Origin: Mycobacterium sp. Root265
GTDB taxonomy: Bacteria > Actinomycetota > Actinomycetes > Mycobacteriales > Mycobacteriaceae
Length of the DNA stretch: 64,000 nucleotides
Assembly (NCBI RefSeq): GCF_001428895.1
Contig: NZ_LMJA01000012.1
Coordinates: 373,313 to 437,312 of the forward strand
Reading direction: 5' to 3'
The notes below the pieces were generated by a model, which was not told the origin of the DNA, made no database searches, and worked only from the letters and a program-made list of their open reading frames with translations. The translations under genes and the position numbers were made by a program. Of the stretch, positions 1 to 8,067 are shown piece after piece (position 1 is the stretch's first letter; each line of letters begins with the position of its first letter).

Positions 1-801
1 GGCGCTGGGAGCGATGCCGATGGTGCCGGTGCACGCGGGGCCGAGGTCGGACAGGATGTCGCCGAACAGGTTCGAGGCGACGACGACGTCGAACCAGTCG
101 GGGTGCATGACGAAGTTCGCCGTGAGGATGTCGATGTGGTACTTGTCGACATCGATATCGGGGTAGTTGGCGGCCATTGCCTGTACGCGTTCGTCCCAGT
201 ACGGCATGGAGATGGAGATGCCGTTGCTCTTGGTGGCTGATGTCAGGTGCTTCTTGGGCCGGGTCGCGGCGAGATCGAACGCGAACTTGAGTATGCGGTC
301 GACTCCGGTGCGAGTCATGGTGGTTTCCTGCATGACGATCTCGCGGTCGGTGCCCTCGAAGATCTTTCCCCCGACGCTCGAGTATTCGCCTTCGGTGTTT
401 TCCCGGACGACATAGAAGTCGACGTCACCGGGTTGGCGTCCGGCCAGCGGGCTGGGCACGCCGGGCATCAACCGGACCGGCCGCAGGTTGACGTACTGGT
501 CGAACGCACGTCGGAACTGCAGCAGGCTCCCCCACAGCGAGATGTGATCGGGCACCACGTCCGGCCAGCCGACCGCACCGAAGTAGATGGCGTCGAACTC
601 CTGCAGTTCACCGAACCAGTTGTCGGGCAGCATTTTCCCGTGCTTGAGGTAGTAGTCGGCACTGGAATGGTCGAAGTGCTCGAAGTCGAGGTTCAGGTCG
701 AACGCGTGCGCGGCCGCCTCCAGGACGCGCAGCCCTTCGGGCACCACTTCGGTACCGATGCCATCGCCGGGGATGACGGCGATGCGATGGGTCCGTGACA
801 T
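1..801 (-). CDS. ttuC: Tartrate dehydrogenase / D-malate dehydrogenase family, C-terminus cut by window edge
   Basis: Isocitrate/isopropylmalate dehydrogenase-fold enzyme, 267 residues visible of a usual 350-360. It should oxidise tartrate or D-malate with NAD and a divalent metal in the cytosol. Visible are the N-terminal VIPGDGIGTEV (residues 9-19), the substrate-binding RRAFDQYVNLRPVR (97-110), VRENTEGEYS (132-141), the catalytic Lys of KSNG (191), and the metal-binding aspartates around 224 and in SNLFGDILSD (243-252). The ATG at 801 lies one base after the stop of the upstream 2-hydroxyacid dehydrogenase, so the two are probably translationally coupled. Its place at the end of an operon with a D-tartrate dehydratase and DctA favours tartrate/D-malate over isopropylmalate as substrate; that is inference. 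Confidence 0.9.
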   Translation of the reverse strand, partial: MSRTHRIAVIPGDGIGTEVVPEGLRVLEAAAHAFDLNLDFEHFDHSSADYYLKHGKMLPDNWFGELQEFDAIYFGAVGWPDVVPDHISLWGSLLQFRRAFDQYVNLRPVRLMPGVPSPLAGRQPGDVDFYVVRENTEGEYSSVGGKIFEGTDREIVMQETTMTRTGVDRILKFAFDLAATRPKKHLTSATKSNGISISMPYWDERVQAMAANYPDIDVDKYHIDILTANFVMHPDWFDVVVASNLFGDILSDLGPACTGTIGIAPSA

Positions 802-802
802 G

Positions 803-1774
803 TCAGGAAGGTCCTTTCGGTGCGTGTTCAGGGTTTGTTGACGGGATGGCGTGGTTCGGCCCGCCCAGGACGGCGATGACGTCGGCGGCGGCGCTCAAAC
901 CGGCCCGCGACCGGGCCTCGACGGTCTGCCCGGCGAGATGGGAGGTCACGATGACGTCGTCGCGGCCCCGCAGCCGGCTTTCGGCCGGCAACGGTTCGGC
1001 GTCGAGTACGTCGAGGGCTGCCCCGGCGATCGCACCGGAGTCCAATGCGTCGACGAGGGCCTCCTCGTCGACCAGCGATCCGCGGGCGGTGTTGATGAGC
1101 ACGGCGGTAGGCTTCATCGATTCGAACGCCGAGGCGTCGATCATCCGTCGGGTGCGGTCATCGGTCTTGGTGTGCAGGCTCAGGTAGTCAGCCCGGTTCA
1201 GAACGGTGTCGCGGTCGACGAACTGCACCGCCGTTGCAGCGTTGTCCGGGTGCGCGGTATGCACCAGGACAGTCATCCCGAAGGCGGTCGCGAGCGTGGC
1301 GACTGCGCGACCGCTCGGCCCGAAACCGATTATTCCCAAGGTCGTTCCGCGGAGTTCGCGTCCGGCGTCACGCGGCCAGCCGCCCGCCCGCACGCCATCG
1401 ATGATGGCGGTGAGTCGGCGCGCCGACATCAGCATCAAGGCAATTGTCATCTCGGCGACGGCGTCGTGGTTCACGCCCGGGGTGTTGCAGACCCGGATCC
1501 CGCGGTCGGTGGCGGCAGCGACATCAATGGAGTCGTACCCCACGCCGCTGCGCGCGATCACCCGCAATACGGTCGCGTCCGCAAGCATGTCGGCGGTGAC
1601 CGGCTCACTGGCGATGATGGCGCCGTGCACGCCATCGAACAAGGCTCGCGCTTCCTCGCGATGTCGTGGTCTGGTCGCCGGGCGGTAGATGATCTCGTGG
1701 CCGTGTCGGCGCAGGAGTGTGTCGACCTCGCCGCCCGGGACGAGGTAGTCGGTGGTCACCAGAACGCGCGACAT
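803..1774 (-). CDS. D-isomer-specific 2-hydroxyacid dehydrogenase
   Basis: NAD(P)-dependent reductase or dehydrogenase of the phosphoglycerate/glyoxylate reductase family, 323 residues, which is the normal length. The Rossmann motif GIIGFGPSGRAVA is at residues 147-159. The catalytic triad is readable as Arg231 (NTARGS), Glu260 (LDAEPLP) and His279 (SHLAGQT). It stands between dctA and ttuC in a tartrate operon, so it may act on hydroxypyruvate, glyoxylate, tartronate semialdehyde or another tartrate by-product; the exact substrate is not visible. The start ATG at 1774 is 146 bases after the dctA stop. Confidence 0.88.
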   Translation of the reverse strand: MSRVLVTTDYLVPGGEVDTLLRRHGHEIIYRPATRPRHREEARALFDGVHGAIIASEPVTADMLADATVLRVIARSGVGYDSIDVAAATDRGIRVCNTPGVNHDAVAEMTIALMLMSARRLTAIIDGVRAGGWPRDAGRELRGTTLGIIGFGPSGRAVATLATAFGMTVLVHTAHPDNAATAVQFVDRDTVLNRADYLSLHTKTDDRTRRMIDASAFESMKPTAVLINTARGSLVDEEALVDALDSGAIAGAALDVLDAEPLPAESRLRGRDDVIVTSHLAGQTVEARSRAGLSAAADVIAVLGGPNHAIPSTNPEHAPKGPS

Positions 1775-1860
1775 CGTTTCTTCCTACTCTTCGTGTCCGT
1801 GGTCGGGTCGGAGTGCTCGATCTGGCATGGCTCGGCAGTGGCCACCCGCTGAGCACCGCG

Positions 1861-1889
1861 GGCCGCCGCCCGGTCCGTGGGCGGCGGCC
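1861..1889. terminator. Strong GC hairpin between dctA and the 2-hydroxyacid dehydrogenase
   Basis: A perfect 11-bp stem, GGCCGCCGCCC with GGGCGGCGGCC, encloses a 7-base loop. It sits about 30 bases past the dctA stop in the direction of transcription and has no U-tract. It may act as a partial terminator that lowers expression of the two downstream dehydrogenases relative to the transporter, or protect the dctA mRNA end. Confidence 0.5.
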
Positions 1890-1920
1890 ATCCTCAGCAT
1901 CGAGGATTACGGAGTGACGG

Positions 1921-3342
1921 TCACGATGACGCGGCAGCGGTGTGCCGGCTGCCGCGGACCGTTGTGTCCTCAGCCGGCCCGTCCATCGCGGCATGTTCGC
2001 CGGTGCCGGATTCGATTTCGCGGTCGTCATCGTCGGCCTCGATACTGAACTCGCGTCGTCCGGCGAGCACTTCACGGGCCTGCTCGTCGTCGAAGTCGTT
2101 CTCCCACTTGGCGATCACAATCGTACCGATGGCGTTGCCGAGGACGTTGATGAACACCCGGCCCTCGTTGAGGAGGCGGTCGATACCCACGATCAGCGCA
2201 AGGGCGGCCAGCGGCACGTGACCGACGGCGGTGATGGTCGATGCCAGCACGATGAACGCACCTCCGGCGATACCGGCGGTGCCCTTACTGGTCAGCATCA
2301 TGACGCCGACCATGATGAGCTGTTCCTGCCACGACAGATCGATGCCGACGGCTTGCGCCAAGAACAGCGATGCCATGGTGAGGTACACCGCCGAGCCATC
2401 GAGGTTGAACGAGAAGCCTGCCGGGATAACAAGGCCGACAACGGGTTTGCCGCAGCCCAAGTGTTCCAGCTTGCGGACCAGCTGGGGCAGAATAGCTTCG
2501 CTGGAGCAGGTGCTGAGCGCGATCAGCAGCTCGGTCTTCAGGTAGCGCATGAGCGTGAAGACGTTCATGCCGCAGGCTTTGGAGATCAGCCCCAGCAGCA
2601 CGACGACGTAGACGATGCAGGTGGCGGTGAACAGCAAGATGAGGAATCCGAGTTGCTGCAGGCTGGAGGCACCGTACTTGGCGACGACCGAGGCGAGAGC
2701 ACCGAAGGTGCCGATGGGAGCCAACCGCATCACCCAGCCGACGATCTTGAACACCACGTGTGACAGCGACTCGATCAGCGTGGTGATCGGCGCGCTGTGC
2801 GCCTTCGTGACGTTGAGCGCGCAGCCGATCATCAGCGACACCAACAACGCCGAGAGGATGGCGTGGCCGGTGATCGCGCCGAACAACGATTCGGGGATCA
2901 CATTGGTGACGAACTGGACGAAACCGACCTTCTCCCCCGAGTCGACGCCAGGGATGGTGCTGGCATCAAGGCTGTTGACGTCGATGTTCATGCCCGCACC
3001 GGGTTTGAAGATGTTGGCCACCACGAGGCCGATCAACATCGAGACCAGCGAGAGTACGAAGAAGTAGCCGAGTGCCTTGACGCCGATGCGTCCGGCTCGG
3101 CGAAGGCTGTCCATGGTGGCGATGCCGAGGGTCACGACGCAAAAGACGACAGGGACCACGATCATCTTGACCAGCCCGATGAACCAGTCGTTGAGCGGTG
3201 TCACCGCGGCGCCGACGTTCGGCGCCAGGATGCCGACGGCGATGCCAAGGACGGCGCCGATGATGACCTGGAACCAGAGTTGGCGTATCAGGTTGCCGAA
3301 TCTGGACCGGCGGGGTGGTGCGGTGGCGGTGGTGGTGGACAT
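1921..3342 (-). CDS. dctA: C4-dicarboxylate:cation symporter DctA
   Basis: Inner-membrane symporter of the DAACS family (473 residues) that takes up succinate, fumarate, malate and probably tartrate. The sequence shows several long hydrophobic helices, the serine-rich re-entrant loop ALSTCSSEAILPQL, FNLDGSAVYLTMA and the TM8 motif TSKGTAGIAGGAF, all typical of DctA. The C-terminal tail is long and acidic and has no recognisable domain. The ATG at 3342 was chosen over upstream starts because AAAGGAGT lies 6-8 bases before it and the upstream extension is low-complexity and not DctA-like. It follows tarD by 127 bases on the same strand, which makes it the likely tartrate importer. Confidence 0.93.
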   Translation of the reverse strand: MSTTTATAPPRRSRFGNLIRQLWFQVIIGAVLGIAVGILAPNVGAAVTPLNDWFIGLVKMIVVPVVFCVVTLGIATMDSLRRAGRIGVKALGYFFVLSLVSMLIGLVVANIFKPGAGMNIDVNSLDASTIPGVDSGEKVGFVQFVTNVIPESLFGAITGHAILSALLVSLMIGCALNVTKAHSAPITTLIESLSHVVFKIVGWVMRLAPIGTFGALASVVAKYGASSLQQLGFLILLFTATCIVYVVVLLGLISKACGMNVFTLMRYLKTELLIALSTCSSEAILPQLVRKLEHLGCGKPVVGLVIPAGFSFNLDGSAVYLTMASLFLAQAVGIDLSWQEQLIMVGVMMLTSKGTAGIAGGAFIVLASTITAVGHVPLAALALIVGIDRLLNEGRVFINVLGNAIGTIVIAKWENDFDDEQAREVLAGRREFSIEADDDDREIESGTGEHAAMDGPAEDTTVRGSRHTAAASS

Positions 3343-3469
3343 TTTGGGAACTCCTTTGGTCCGGTAGGTATTTCGCGCGAGTGGCTGACCTGGATGTGAT
3401 GCGCCGGTCGGCCGGCGGGTGTGGTGCGCGCCGCCCGACCTCGAACACCGGGTGGCACCGGAACGGCGG

Positions 3470-4636
3470 TCAGTGGTGCAGCTCGCGCAGCACCTTGTAG
3501 AACGCGCTCTTGGCCTCGAAGCCGATGCCGGGGATCTCGGTGAGCCCGACCTGGCTGTCGGAGACGACGGCGTCATCGGCGAAGCCGCCGGTGGGCTGGA
3601 ACTCACCCGGGTAGGACTCGTTGCCGCCGAGCTTGAGGGCCGCGGCGATGTGCAGGGAGAACTGGTGCCCGCCGTGCGGGATGCAGCGGCGCGAGGACCA
3701 GCCGTGCTCCTTCAACATTTCCTGCACGCGCAGGTATTCGGTGAGGCCGTAGCTCAGGGCCGGGTCGACCTGGATGTAGTCGCGGTCCGGGCGCATGCCG
3801 CCGTAGCGGATGAGGTTGCGGGCGTCCTGGACGGAGAACAGGTTCTCACCGGTCGCGATCGGGCCACGGTAGTTCTCCGAGAGGATGGCATTGAGCCGGT
3901 AATCGAGCGGGTCGCCGACCTCCTCGTACCAGAACAGACCATAGGGTTCGATGGCCCGGCCGTAGTCCAGGGCGGTCTGTAGATCGAAGCGGCCGTTGAC
4001 GTCGACCGCGAGGCGGGACCCGTCGCCGTCGAGGACTTCCAGGACCGCTTCGATGCGCTTGAGATCGTCGGCGAGGTCGGTGCCACCGATCTTCATCTTG
4101 ACCACGGAGTAGCCCATGTCGAGGAAGCGGCGCATCTCGTCTTGCAGGTCCCCGAGCGTCTTCCCGGGTGCGTAGTAGCCGCCGGCTGCGTACACGAACA
4201 CCGAGTCGTCGGGCTGGCCGTCGCCGTAGCGATCGGACAGATAGCGGTAGAGCGGCTGACCGGCGATCTTGGAGGCCAGGTCGAACAGGGCCATGTCGAG
4301 CACCCCAATCGCGACGGAGCGCTCTCCGTGGCCACCGGGCTTCTCGTTGTTCATCATGATCGGCCACGCCAGTGTCGGATCCAGGTCACCGGCCTCGTTC
4401 AGCAGGCTTTCCGGGGCGGCATCGAGCAGACGCGGAATCGCGCGACGGCGCAGGATCTCCCCCGCGCTGTAGCGACCGTTGGAGTTGAAGCCGTACCCGA
4501 TGACGGGTTCGCCGTCGCGCATCACGTCGCTGACGATCGCCACGATCGAGCAGTCCATCGAGCTGAAGTCGATCCACGCATTGCGGATGGACGAACTGAT
4601 CGGCACCACACCTTCGTGGACGGAGAGAATCTTCAT
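3470..4636 (-). CDS. tarD: D(-)-tartrate dehydratase, enolase superfamily
   Basis: Mandelate-racemase-group enzyme of 388 residues that should dehydrate D-tartrate to oxaloacetate. Active-site residues match the characterised Bradyrhizobium TarD as I recall it: the KMK pair (Lys180/Lys182), metal ligands Asp212 (VDVNG), Glu238/239 (WYEEVGD) and Glu264 (TGENLF), and the general-base His321 in CIPHGGHQ. The GFNSNGRY, NEKPGGHGERS, VYAAGGYY and RYGGMRPDRD segments are also TarD-like, so this is a subfamily-level call rather than just the superfamily. The ATG at 4636 has AAAGG upstream. It is the first gene of the minus-strand operon and faces the GntR gene across a palindromic operator. Confidence 0.9.
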   Translation of the reverse strand: MKILSVHEGVVPISSSIRNAWIDFSSMDCSIVAIVSDVMRDGEPVIGYGFNSNGRYSAGEILRRRAIPRLLDAAPESLLNEAGDLDPTLAWPIMMNNEKPGGHGERSVAIGVLDMALFDLASKIAGQPLYRYLSDRYGDGQPDDSVFVYAAGGYYAPGKTLGDLQDEMRRFLDMGYSVVKMKIGGTDLADDLKRIEAVLEVLDGDGSRLAVDVNGRFDLQTALDYGRAIEPYGLFWYEEVGDPLDYRLNAILSENYRGPIATGENLFSVQDARNLIRYGGMRPDRDYIQVDPALSYGLTEYLRVQEMLKEHGWSSRRCIPHGGHQFSLHIAAALKLGGNESYPGEFQPTGGFADDAVVSDSQVGLTEIPGIGFEAKSAFYKVLRELHH

Positions 4637-4652
4637 GATCGACCTTTCTTGT

Positions 4653-4664
4653 ATCTTATAAGAT
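4653..4664. promoter_or_regulatory. Palindrome in the tarD/GntR intergenic region, probable GntR operator
   Basis: ATCTTATAAGAT is a perfect 12-bp palindrome 17 bases before the tarD start and about 110 before the preferred GntR start. AT-rich dyads of this kind are usual targets of FadR-type GntR repressors. It probably controls both divergent units. Confidence 0.6.
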
Positions 4665-4771
4665 GTGAGATGTAACTGATGACTGCCGATGCTAGACTCG
4701 CTGTGACGGTCAGCACAAGGGGCAATATGTGGCACTGGTCACATCGGTTCACGCAACGAGATAGGGCGCAC

Positions 4772-5467
4772 ATGACATCACCGCAGGTCACCAACGTCTT
4801 TTCCAGCAAGAGCGACGTTGCCTATGCCGAATTGCGGCGGCTGATCCTCAGCGGCGGTCTACCTGCGGGCTCACGGCTTTCTCAGTACGAGCTGGCCGAG
4901 CAGATGCGGATGAGCATCACGCCCCTGCGGGAAGCGATCCGCCGGCTCAGCGGTGAGGGCCTCATCGAACTCGACAATCACCGAGACGCCCGAGTCTCAT
5001 CGATCGGTGCGGACGAGGCCCGCCAGTTGTTCGAGGTGCGGCTGGCACTGGAACCCGCGGCGGTGGCGCTGGCCGCCGAACGTCGCACCGACAACGACAT
5101 CGCGGCGATGCGGACGGCACTGGCCGATCTGGTCCCGGTCACCCGGGAATGGGGAGAGGACGGGTTGTGCGCCCACAGCGCCTTTCACCGCACGCTGTAT
5201 GCCGCAGCGCACAACGACGTGATGATCAAGACTCTCGATGACCTGTGGGCCAAATCCGACCGCTACCGCCGCCTTGGCCTGATGCTGCCCGCAGGAGACG
5301 AACCCCGCATGATCGACTTCAATCAGCACCATCAGATGCTCGAACTGGTCGTCGATCGCGATGCCGCCGCGGCCCACGCGCTGGCGCGACTACATATCGA
5401 GAACAGCCTGACGGCCTCCGCGATCGACGCCCTCGAAGGACAGTTCCCCAAATCCGAAATCGCTTGA
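4772..5467 (+). CDS. GntR family regulator with FCD domain, probable tartrate-operon repressor
   Basis: 231-residue FadR-subfamily regulator. A winged helix-turn-helix lies at about residues 15-80 (YAELRRLILSGGLPAGSRLS, then PLREAIRRLSGEGLIEL). It is followed by an all-helical FCD ligand domain with the expected Asp/His metal positions (AHSAFHRTLYAAAHN and FNQHHQMLELVVDRD). FCD domains often bind carboxylates, which fits control by tartrate or malate. The ATG at 4772 was preferred because homology to the HTH begins soon after; in-frame ATGs at 4679 and 4727 would add residues that do not look like the family. It is divergent from tarD. Confidence 0.85.
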   Translation: MTSPQVTNVFSSKSDVAYAELRRLILSGGLPAGSRLSQYELAEQMRMSITPLREAIRRLSGEGLIELDNHRDARVSSIGADEARQLFEVRLALEPAAVALAAERRTDNDIAAMRTALADLVPVTREWGEDGLCAHSAFHRTLYAAAHNDVMIKTLDDLWAKSDRYRRLGLMLPAGDEPRMIDFNQHHQMLELVVDRDAAAAHALARLHIENSLTASAIDALEGQFPKSEIA

Positions 5468-5494
5468 GATAAGCCATCTCTAGAGGTGCGCGCT

Positions 5495-8013
5495 GTGGTC
5501 TCTGAGAAAGTCGCCGTGGGTGAAACACCGGCGGCCGCACCCACCACGATCGAGGTACGTGGGGCGTGCGTGCACAACCTCGCGAATATCGACGTAGACG
5601 TGCCTCTGAACCAAATGGTGGCCATCGCAGGGGTTTCCGGATCGGGTAAGTCATCGCTGGCGATGGGAGTCCTGTATGCCGAGGGTTCACGTCGTTACAT
5701 CGAGGCGCTGTCGACCTACACCCGCCGCAGGATGTCGCACGCCACCAAGGCCACCGTCGACAGCGTCCGGCACGTCCCGGCCGCGCTGGCCCTGCGGCAG
5801 CGACCGGGCGTCCCAGGCGCGCGCAGCACCTTCGGTACCTCGACCGAACTACTCAACGTCCTGCGGCTGCTGTTCTCCCGCCTGGCAGAACACGTCTGCC
5901 CCAACGGCCACCGCCAGAAACCGACGATCGACGTCGCAGCAGGCCTGGACCTCACCTGCCCGGTCTGCGACGTCACGTTCAGCCCGCCGGGTGCCGAGGC
6001 GCTCGCGTTCAACTCCGACGGGGCATGTCCGACCTGCGGCGGGCTAGGGGTGGTGCGCGAGATCGATGACGCACTGCTGGTTCCCGATCCGTCACGGACA
6101 ATCGCCGACGGCGCGGTTGCCCCGTGGAAGATGATGGGCCTGACCGTCATGCCGCAGATGTGGGCGAGCTCGGCGTGCGCACCGACGTGCCCTACCGCGA
6201 TCTCACCGACGACGAACGCGACGTCGTCCTGCACGGCCCGGCCGACAAGCACCGCATCACGGTGCCGTCGAAAAGCGGAAAACTGTTCGAGGTCAACTTC
6301 ACCTACCGCAATGCCCGCCTCGCCGTACAGGAGGCGCTCGACAAAGCCGCCAGCGAAGGTGGCCTCAACCGGGTCAACAAGTTCATCAATACCGGCACGT
6401 GCCCGACATGCCACGGCACCCGGCTGAGCGCACGCGCCCTGGCTCCTCAGGTGACCGGGATCAACCTCGCTGAGGCGACGGCAATGACCCTCGATGACGT
6501 GATCGACTGGGCGCCAACGGTCCTCGATACATTGCCTGCCGATATGCGCTCGATGGCGACCGCGATCACCGGGCAGCTGTTCGAGATCGCGCAGCGGCTC
6601 GTCGAACTCGGCCTCGGCTACCTCGGTCTGGACCGACCCAGTTCCACGCTGTCCACCGGCGAGCGCCAACGCGTTGCACTTTCCCGCGCGGTGCGCAATC
6701 AGACCACCGGGGTGCTCTACGTGCTCGACGAACCGTCCATCGGCCTGCACCCGTCCAACATCGACGGCCTCAACGGTGTCATCCGCGATCTGCTGCGCGA
6801 CGGGAACTCGGTGGTGCTGGTCGATCACGACGTGCAGGTCCTGCGCGAAGCCGACTGGTTCATCGAGATCGGACCCGGATCCGGCAGCGACGGCGGCACT
6901 GTCGTCGCGGAGGGGACACTGGATGATCTGGTGGGTAACCCGTCCTCGCTGATCGCCGGGTTCCTCGACGGGACAGAACCGGTCCGCGTGCGAGATGCCG
7001 TCACCTCCGAACGGCTTTTCGACCACGGTCGGATCCGTCTGGCCACGCGCCCGATACACACCGTGCACGCCCTCGATGTCGAGATACCCAAGGGCCGACT
7101 CACCACCGTCACCGGCGTTTCCGGTTCCGGCAAGACCACGTTGGTGCTGGAGAGCTTGGTGCCGGCGTTGCAGACGATAGCGGCAGGCGAACAGTTGCCC
7201 GCACACATCGCGACGGTGGAACCGTCGGGCATCGAGCGCGTCAACGTCGTCGACGCCACTCCCATCGGCACCAACGTGCGGTCCACCGTCGCCACGTACA
7301 GCGGGGTCCTCGACGAGCTGCGCCGCGTCTACGCCGCCCTCGACGCGTCGAAGGGCCGCGGGCTGACCGCCTCGGACTTCTCCTACAACACCGGATCCCT
7401 GCGCTGCCCGCGCTGCGAAGGGACCGGGCAGATCTCGCTCGACGTGCAATTCCTGCCCGACGTCGACATCCCCTGCCCCGACTGCGACGGCACACGCTAT
7501 GCCCCAGCCGCACAGGATATCCGGAGAGACGGCCTATCCCTGCCCGCACTCCTCGGGCTCACCGTCAAGCAGGCACTGCAGGACACCGAGGACCTGCCGA
7601 AGGTACACCGGAAACTGCAAACCCTGATCGACCTCGGGCTGGGCTACCTCACCCTGGGCGAGGACACCCCGGCGCTATCGGGCGGCGAAGCCCAACGACT
7701 CAAGCTCGCAACCGAACTCGGGCGCAAGCAGTCCGATGCGCTGTTCGTGCTGGACGAGCCCAGCGTCGGACTGCATCCTCTCGACGTCCGCGTCCTGCTC
7801 GGCGTCATCGACCGCCTCGGCGCCCGAGGTGCCACCGTGATCGTCATCGAACACGACCTCGACATGATCGCCAACGCCGACTACGTCATCGATATGGGAC
7901 CCGGAGGCGGCGCCGCAGGCGGGATCATCGTCGCAACCGGCACGCCCGCCGATATCGCCCACTCCACCGCCAGCGTCACCGGCCGCTATCTCGCAGCGGG
8001 AGTGGCGCCGTGA
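5495..8013 (+). pseudogene. UvrA-like ABC ATPase (short UvrA2 type) with a single frameshift near 6166
   Basis: Duplicated ABC ATPase related to excinuclease UvrA, about 840 residues when both frames are joined, shorter than canonical UvrA (about 950) and so closer to UvrA paralogues linked to drug tolerance. The first half has Walker A GVSGSGKSSLAMG, two CxxC zinc pairs (CPVC, CPTC), the signature STGERQRVALSRA and Walker B VLDEPSIGLHP. The second half repeats GVSGSGKTTLVLE, CPRCEGTG, SGGEAQRLKLA and VLDEPSVGLHP. Reading frame changes at about 6166: adding one G after TGGGCG restores MWAELGVRTDVPYRDL. Either a one-base deletion inactivates the gene or the base is missing from the sequence. 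A GTG at 5495 has AGAGG ten bases upstream; GTG 5486 is the alternative. Confidence 0.85.
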
Positions 8014-8067
8014 ACTGTTGAACGCGGCGCTTCGACGCCAAGGCATTCTGATGGCCTGGGTGCTGCG

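Noticed and set aside
5716-7449. Long minus-strand open frame opposite the UvrA-like gene
   Set aside because: It lies antisense to a gene with clear ABC motifs and has no recognisable domain; the length reflects high GC content.
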